The notes beneath the pieces are model-generated. The model searched no databases. It was not told the origin of the DNA and saw only the letters and a program-made list of their open reading frames with translations. Below are positions 58,949 through 64,000 of a stretch of 64,000 nt of DNA, one piece after another. Where the stretch lies: positions 41,069,001-41,133,000 of the forward strand of contig NC_073630.1 of assembly GCF_029407905.1 (NCBI RefSeq), in the 5' to 3' direction. The position numbers and the translations under genes were made by a program. Position 1 is the first letter of the stretch, and each line of letters opens with the position of its first letter. The DNA comes from Bubalus kerabau. Its lineage: Eukaryota; Chordata; Mammalia; Artiodactyla; Bovidae.

Positions 58949-59111
58949 TCGGATACGACTGAGCGACTTCATTTTCACGCATTGGAGAAGGAAATGGCAA
59001 CCCACTCCAGTGTTCTTGCCTGGAGAATCCCAGGGATGGGGGAGCCTGGTGGGCTGCCGTCTATGGGGTCGCACAGAGTCAGACACGACTGAAGCGACTT
59101 AGCAGCAGCAG
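58949..59111 (+). mobile_element. Bov-A SINE in unit 11
   Basis: Starts inside one Bov-A monomer ('agtcggatacgactgagc') and contains a second, ending (AGC)n. Absent from unit 9 at 'gcactcagattgggtt'. Confidence 0.9.
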
Positions 59112-59330
59112 ATTGGGTTTTGTGCTGGCTGGTCCATCTGCATCGGGAAATTTGTGTTCCCATGCAGAGAGGAGCAAGGAATACAGGTCTGAGAGGGCTC
59201 AAATGCTGGCACACCCTCCTTCCTCCCTGAATCCACCATATTTCAGCCTTAGGATCCCAGCCTGCTTAGGATGCAGGGATGTGGCACCATCCAGGTTAAA
59301 GGAGTTTAGAGAGGAGTAGAGTGTGCAGGG

Positions 59331-59969
59331 TGGTGGTTGTTGTTGTTTTTTTCCGCTCTCTATTTTATTTAAAATTTTTTTAGTAATGTCATTGATTTAC
59401 AGTCTGTTTTTTGTTTTATGTTTACAGACAGGCAATTCACTGGTAAATCTACACATGCCAAGTTTTTGGAGCTTTTGTTTTAATGCAGGTTATTAAAGCT
59501 TTGTCACCAGCCTTCCTTTTAGTCTAAATTACATTTAATTGATAGTGTATTTATATGTTTTGTGTGTAGATTATTCACATCTCCAAATTTCTAATCTTTT
59601 CCAACTTTTTCCCTTTGTTAAGCATAAATGAACAGAAATAAGTTTATTCCTCTTTTAATGTAATTCATTTTTCTGACTTTTCCATTGTGCCACTGAATAG
59701 TACCATTTAGTATAGTCAAATATGGGTTGATTCCTGTTGCTAAGGTGGATATCACTTCATTCTTCTTCATGACTCAGTCAGCTTCCAATTCTCTACCACT
59801 TTTTCTCATACATTCATCTTTCCTTGGATATGTTCATTGGTTTGTGACTTGGGCATTTTAAATAGTGAGTGCTGTACTGAAGGTTACATTGCCTGCCTCT
59901 TTTGGAGTTAAGATTTGCCCCGCCTATACACCCAGGCCTAGAGTTGCCTGATCATCTGCTATCTTGATT
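59331..59969 (-). repeat. L1-derived spacer after unit 11
   Basis: 'aatgtcattgatttacagtc' to 'gatcatctgctatcttg'. Confidence 0.75.
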
Positions 59970-60285
59970 TTTAGTGTTGTCCTTCCTAAAGCAGGCCTTT
60001 TAAAAAGGGTTAGAGTAAGGATCAGCACTGGCTGCATACCTGGACAGCATTTGTGTTTTCCAAGTTTTTGTGTCCATGGGCGCCACCACTATTTGAGTAC
60101 ACAAAGGTTGATTTGGCTCTAAGCTGGCACGTCTGCATCAGGAAATCGTGTCCCCCTGCAGTGCTGAACAGACAGTACAGGCCTGAAAGAGGGCTCAAAT
60201 GCTGGGACAGCCACCCCTCCTCCTGGAACCCCACTGTATTTCAGCCTTGGCACCCAAGCCTGGTCCTGCTGCCTGGATGTCAATG
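59970..60285 (+). repeat. Array unit 12 (B only)
   Basis: Type 2: 'ccttcctaaagcaggcctt' at 59980. The end joins directly to the last 60 bp of a spacer. Confidence 0.8.
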
Positions 60286-60479
60286 TGGACATTCTTTTCC
60301 TGGGTACTTGTAAATTTTCTTCTTTTTTTCAAATGGTATGAGTCATATCTACCTGCTGAGATTGGCCTCTGGAAAGTCATCCTAATTTGCATTTTGTTTT
60401 CTGGCCTCCTTCCTCCTGATTGTTTCTTAGGACCAGTGTCCTTGGATGTCCTTCAGGCTTTATGAATATTTAGTGCCCA

Positions 60480-60587
60480 CTCCAGTGTTCTTGCCTGGAG
60501 AATCCCAGGGACGGGGGAGCCTGGTGGGCTGCCATCTATGGGGTCGCACAGAGTCGGACACGGCTGAAGCGACTTAGCAGCAGCGGC
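60480..60587 (+). mobile_element. Bov-A SINE in unit 13
   Basis: TSD agtgccca at 60472-60479 and 60588-60595. Confidence 0.9.
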
Positions 60588-60630
60588 AGTGCCCAGAGGC
60601 AGATTTGACTGTTGTCGTTACAAAAATCAT

Positions 60631-60646
60631 CCACAAGGTGGCAGTC
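60631..60646 (+). promoter_or_regulatory. CTCF-like motif, unit 13
   Basis: ccacaaggtggcagtc: 14 of 15 core positions fit. Confidence 0.55.
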
Positions 60647-60739
60647 CTTTTTCATGCCCATTTCTGGTTGCTTGGGAAACCAGAACCCTAGGGAATCTGA
60701 GCCACCTGAGGGCTTCTGTCTTCCTACTTCTTCCCCACT

Positions 60740-60807
60740 TGCTGCTGCTGCTGCTAAGACGCTTCAGTCGTGTCCGATTCTGTGCGACTCCAGAGACGGC
60801 AGCCCCT
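60740..60807 (-). mobile_element. Bov-A SINE fragment
   Basis: 'gctgctgctgctaagacgc' to 'gagacggcagcccc'. 60808-60878 next to it is unassigned. Confidence 0.8.
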
Positions 60808-60878
60808 TACCCTCCCATAAATGGACAGATACGGACTCCTACGAAGTCATTTGATTCAGGTTGTTGTTCTTCATATGC

Positions 60879-61148
60879 TGCTGCTGCTGCTAAATCGCGT
60901 CAGTCGTGTCCGATTCTGTGCAACCCCATAGATGGCAGCCCACCAGGCTCCCCCATCCCTGGGATTCTCCAGGCAAGAACACTGGAGTGGGTTGCCATTT
61001 CCTTCTCTAATGCATGAAAGTGAAAAGTGAAAGTGAAGCCGCTCAGTCGTGTCTGACTCTTCGCAACCCCATGGACTGCAGCCTACCAGACTCCTCCATC
61101 TATGGGATTTTCCAGGCAAGAGTATTGGAGTGGGGTGCCATTGCCTTT
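60879..61148 (-). mobile_element. Bov-A2 SINE
   Basis: Antisense dimer from 'gctgctgctgctaaatcgc' to 'gtgccattgcctt'. Confidence 0.88.
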
Positions 61149-61374
61149 TAAACAAAGAGGATCAAATAAGGATGCACGTCATCAGAAATTTTGGAGAGCA
61201 GCTTGCTTTTCCTTGCTTTTTCTCCTCAGAGACTCCACTATTCTTTGCGTGCACTAGAACAGGCTTGGTCCTTGAAACGACCCTTTGCAACAGAACAGTG
61301 TGTTCCCATCCAGAGCAGAACCTGTTGTATATATCAGAAAGGTGCCTCCTGCTGGGACATCTCATTTCCTTTCT

Positions 61375-61566
61375 GAAGTGTGAAGTGAAGTGTTACTCAC
61401 TCAGTTGTGCCCGACTCTTTGTGACCCCATGGACTGCAGCCCACCAGGCTCCTCTGTCATGAGATTTTCCAGGCAAGAATACTGGAGTGGGTTGCCATTG
61501 CCTTCTCCAGGGGATCTTCCCAAACCAGGGATTGAACCCAGGTCTGCTGCACTGCAGGCAGATTCT
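61375..61566 (-). mobile_element. Bov-tA SINE
   Basis: Antisense. TSD tcctttct at 61367-61374 and 61567-61574. Confidence 0.9.
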
Positions 61567-61690
61567 TCCTTTCTTCAGAAAGAAATTTTCTTCAGCCCAC
61601 AGCTTTTTAGCCTTGGGATCCAAGCCTGCTCAGGCCTCAGGAATGTGACACCAGCCAAGGAAACCGCAGCTGAAGAGGGGTAGTGTAGGA

Positions 61691-62017
61691 AATCCTTGTG
61701 TGATCCCCTACACACACTTAAGTTAGTTTAATTTTAAATTTTTATTGAACTATCATTGATTTCCACTTTTTTTTCAGGTGTGCAGTCAAGGTATTCAGTG
61801 ATACATCTACACATGCCAATTGTTTTGGCCTGCTCCAGTAAAGGTTATTAAAGCACATTGAGTAGAATTCTTTGTGCTGTAGGTTAGGTTTTTATTGATG
61901 ATCTATTTTATATATTAGTTTGTATAGGTTTTTCCCATCTCCTAATTTCCCTTTACCTCCACCTTTTCCCTTTGGTAAGCAGTATTTCACTTCTAAGTCT
62001 CTGAGTAGGTTTCTTTT
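61691..62017 (-). repeat. Last L1-derived spacer
   Basis: 'actatcattgatttccac' to 'ttccctttggtaagcag', then cut by BovB. No further A/B unit is seen to the right. Confidence 0.7.
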
Positions 62018-62247
62018 TTGGCCACCTGATGGGAAGAGCTGACATATTGTAAAAGACCATGACACTGGGAAAGATTAAGGGCAGGGGGAGAACAGGCCAA
62101 TAGAGGATGAGATGGTTGGATGGCATCACCGACTCCACGGACATGAGTTTTCACAAACTCTGGGAGATAGTGAAGGGCAGGGAAGCCTGGTGCGTTAAAG
62201 CCCATGGGGTTGCAAAGAGTCGGACACAGCTGAGCAACTAACACACA
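62018..62247 (+). mobile_element. BovB LINE 3' end
   Basis: 'ggccacctgatgggaagagc' to 'cacagctgagcaactaac'; stops in the frame. Confidence 0.88.
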
Positions 62248-62341
62248 TGGGAATCCTATAAAACCTTGGCTGAGAGTAAACCTCTTCAAAGAGGATTGGT
62301 ATTTGTGCCCAAAACTTGTTATGAGTCAAGGACAACTGTTT

Positions 62342-62517
62342 GTTTATTTTAAAAAATATTATTTATTTATTTGGCTGCACCCATTCTTAGTTGTGGCATA
62401 TGGATCTTTTTAAAAATTGAGGCACGAGGGATCTAGTTCCCTGACCAGGGATCGAACCCCCAGGCCCCCTGCATTGGGAGCATGGGGTCTAAGCCACTGG
62501 ACCACTAGGGAAGTCCC
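62342..62517 (-). mobile_element. CHR-type SINE
   Basis: Antisense, ending 'ccactggaccactagggaag'. Perfect 13-bp TSD aggacaactgttt at 62329-62341 and 62518-62530. Confidence 0.92.
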
Positions 62518-62530
62518 AGGACAACTGTTT

Positions 62531-63536
62531 TACTTTCTCAGTTTGATGCGGTCCTGGATCTCTATAGGACGGGCGCTGTCCCAAATCCTGACCAACTAGC
62601 ATGTGTTCTGATGAGGCTCCAGCTCCCGTGAGTGGAACTGTGAGGTGAGTGTCCAGGAGGGCCTGCTGGCACCGGTGGTGGCAGCCTTGGGTGGCTACAG
62701 GGGCACCAAGGGCATGTGCTTGTTCTATAGCTGTGATTTACTGTGATGAAAGGATGCAAAGAACAGTCGGCCAAGGGGAAAGCACACGGAGTGCAGTCCC
62801 TGGGAAATCAGGCACCAGCTCCAAGGACCTCTTCCAGGGGAGTCACGCAGGAAGTGCTCAACTCCTCCAGCCCTTAGCTGTGACGATGCATGTGAAACAT
62901 CACCTGTCAGGAAGCTTGTTAGTGACTTTGTGCCCAGAGTTTTTACTCAGGGCTGCTCATCAAGTATCCCCTCTGCCTGGAACAGACCAACATTCCAGAC
63001 TCCTGGAAGGAAAGCAGGAGTTTGGCATAAACTATATTTGTACACACAGTTTAAGCACTCTTATCACTTAGAGTTGTGGGAATCCTCCTGAATTCCAGGT
63101 TCCCAGATGACAACCAGAGACCAACCTAGCAAGCAGCCTTTCCAAGGATCACAGTCTGAGACCTACTATTTTCAATCTTTTCTGCATAGTTTGCTCCCTT
63201 GGCCCTGGGCCAAGGCATCTTGAAAGCAAAGTTATCATCAGTAGGACCCTAGGCACGGGATAAGAACAACATTAGGTGTTGATCTCGGTGACGACCTTTA
63301 GGGGTTAACATTATCAGTCCTTAGGCTCCAGGAGGCCTGGGGTCTGTGTGCTCATGGTCATCAAGTAGTTAACATCTCCCACTTGGTGAGGGGTTTTCAC
63401 ATCTGGAAAACAACTCAGGAATGTGGATCAGATACTGTTATCTAGGTACTTCAGAGAGGAGCTAAAGCAGAGAATATGGGGGAAGATCCCATAAGCTCCT
63501 GCTCAGTTACAATATAATGTCTTTTACTTGGTGATT
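62531..63536. other. Unassigned, possibly repeat-derived
   Basis: About 1 kb with moderate GC. No stop-free frame with recognisable domains (62649-63071 on + has none). Parts (63080-63470) feel like a recurrent ruminant LTR or internal repeat, but I cannot assign a family. Confidence 0.4.
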
Positions 63537-63548
63537 CTTGTGTTCCAC

Positions 63549-63772
63549 TGGGGCTTCCCAGGTGGTGCTAGTGGTAAAGAACGCACCTGCCAATGCAGGA
63601 GACAAAAGAGACATGGGTTCGATCCTTGGGCTGGGAAGATCCCCTCCCTGAAGGAGTGCATGGCAACCCACTCCAGTATTCTTGCCTGGAGAATCCCATG
63701 GATGGAGGAGCCTGGCAGGTTATAGTGCGTGGAGTGGCACAGAGTCAGACACGACTGAAGCGACTAAGTGAG
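63549..63772 (+). mobile_element. Bov-tA SINE
   Basis: Head 'gggcttcccaggtggtgc', B-box 'ggttcgatcc'. TSD cttgtgttccac / cttgtattccac at 63537-63548 and 63773-63784. Confidence 0.93.
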
Positions 63773-63784
63773 CTTGTATTCCAC

Positions 63785-63891
63785 GACATGTTTTCAAGGT
63801 TTATTCATTTTGTGCCATGTGACAAGATTCAGCATTTTCAAAGCTAAATAATAATCCCTCATATGTATATACTACATTTTCTTTATGCTTT
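63785..63891 (-). mobile_element. Antisense L1 fragment
   Basis: 'catatgtatatactacattttc' type text of the L1 ORF2 end, diverged. Confidence 0.6.
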
Positions 63892-64000
63892 GTTTTTGTT
63901 CAATTGCTAAGTCATGACCAACTCTTTGCAAGCCCATGGGCTGCAGCACAGCAGGCTTCCCTGTCCTTCACTATCTCCCTGAGTTCGCTCAAACTCATGT
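63892..64000 (-). mobile_element. BovB LINE 3' end, cut by window edge
   Basis: 'caattgctaagtcatgacc' to 'gagttcgctcaaactcatg'; continues beyond the window. Confidence 0.88.

Larger units (their letters stand above)
58399..59330 (+). repeat. Array unit 11 (A+B)
   Basis: CTCF-like site at 58611, B from 58824. Bov-A inserted at 58949-59111. Nearly the same as unit 9 in its centre. Confidence 0.85.
41230..61690 (+). repeat. Diverged tandem array of about 13 units (A/B segments plus L1 spacers)
   Basis: All units lie in one orientation. A complete unit is: antisense-L1 spacer of 0.4-1.0 kb, a link ('gattggcctctggaaagt'-type), segment A with a CTCF-like motif, and segment B opening with 'aggggaggccttt'. 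Segment B then holds 'catcacctggag', 'cagctgggttttcc', 'catctgcatc.gga' and 'tttcagccttgggatcca'. Unit cores are listed separately. Units are clearly homologous yet diverged, so the array is old, with some recent homogenisation. No coding potential is shared among units. Confidence 0.85.
60286..61690 (+). repeat. Array unit 13 (A+B), with SINEs
   Basis: Link at 60358, A with CTCF-like site at 60631, B remnants at 61149-61374 and 61575-61690. Interrupted by four SINE insertions. Last recognisable unit. Confidence 0.78.

Noticed and set aside
41230..61690. Imprinted-type C/D snoRNA cluster (SNORD113-116 style) as explanation for the array
   Set aside because: I found no consistent C box (RTGATGA) and D box (CTGA) pair with a terminal stem in the A/B segments.
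41230..61690. CRISPR-like array
   Set aside because: Units are hundreds of bases long and diverged; this is an animal genome.
62531..63536. Possible LTR or retroviral internal segment
   Set aside because: No polyadenylation signal, TG/CA ends or coding remnant that I could define, so left unassigned.

Overview
This is a repeat-dominated stretch of a ruminant genome. The evidence is the abundance of BovB (RTE-type) LINEs, Bov-A and Bov-tA SINEs whose tails derive from BovB, artiodactyl CHR-type SINEs and L1 copies. That combination points to a bovid or other pecoran (cattle, sheep, goat or similar); I cannot name the species from sequence alone. I find no protein-coding host gene. Every long open frame I can explain belongs to a LINE, or is the antisense shadow of one.

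Layout. 1-8590: old sequence with a BovB-derived short element, an ERV LTR inside an old L1 3' end, a short BovB 3' end, a MIR, and a long sense-strand old L1. 8600-11310: a decayed hAT DNA transposon with recognisable transposase remnants. 11310-13990: a 2.7 kb island where I recognise no repeat and no gene. 13990-31980: mostly L1 in antisense, riddled with BovB, SINE and smaller L1 insertions, many with readable target-site duplications (TSDs), plus what looks like a retroposed mRNA 3' end at 25.5 kb. 31981-36805: an old BovB with its 5' region, interrupted by a younger BovB that still encodes a continuous 623-residue reverse-transcriptase (RT) fragment. 36806-41230: more antisense L1, a short hAT derivative and a further BovB.

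41.2-61.7 kb is the most interesting part. It is a diverged, co-oriented tandem array of about 13 units. Each unit has a non-transposon segment (called A and B here) plus a spacer derived from an antisense L1 3' end. Segment A carries a motif close to the CTCF consensus, always on the + strand; it is good in four to five units and degraded in others. The left units are A+B monomers. From about 48 kb, A+B units alternate with B-only units, a dimeric higher-order pattern. Two units share a 263-bp block with no differences. This architecture (locally repeated, CTCF-rich, L1-dense, gene-poor) resembles X-linked CTCF repeat loci such as FIRRE or DXZ4. I propose a FIRRE-like noncoding locus as a hypothesis; I could not confirm it by alignment. 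61.7-64 kb returns to BovB, CHR, Bov-tA and L1 pieces, with about 1 kb unassigned.
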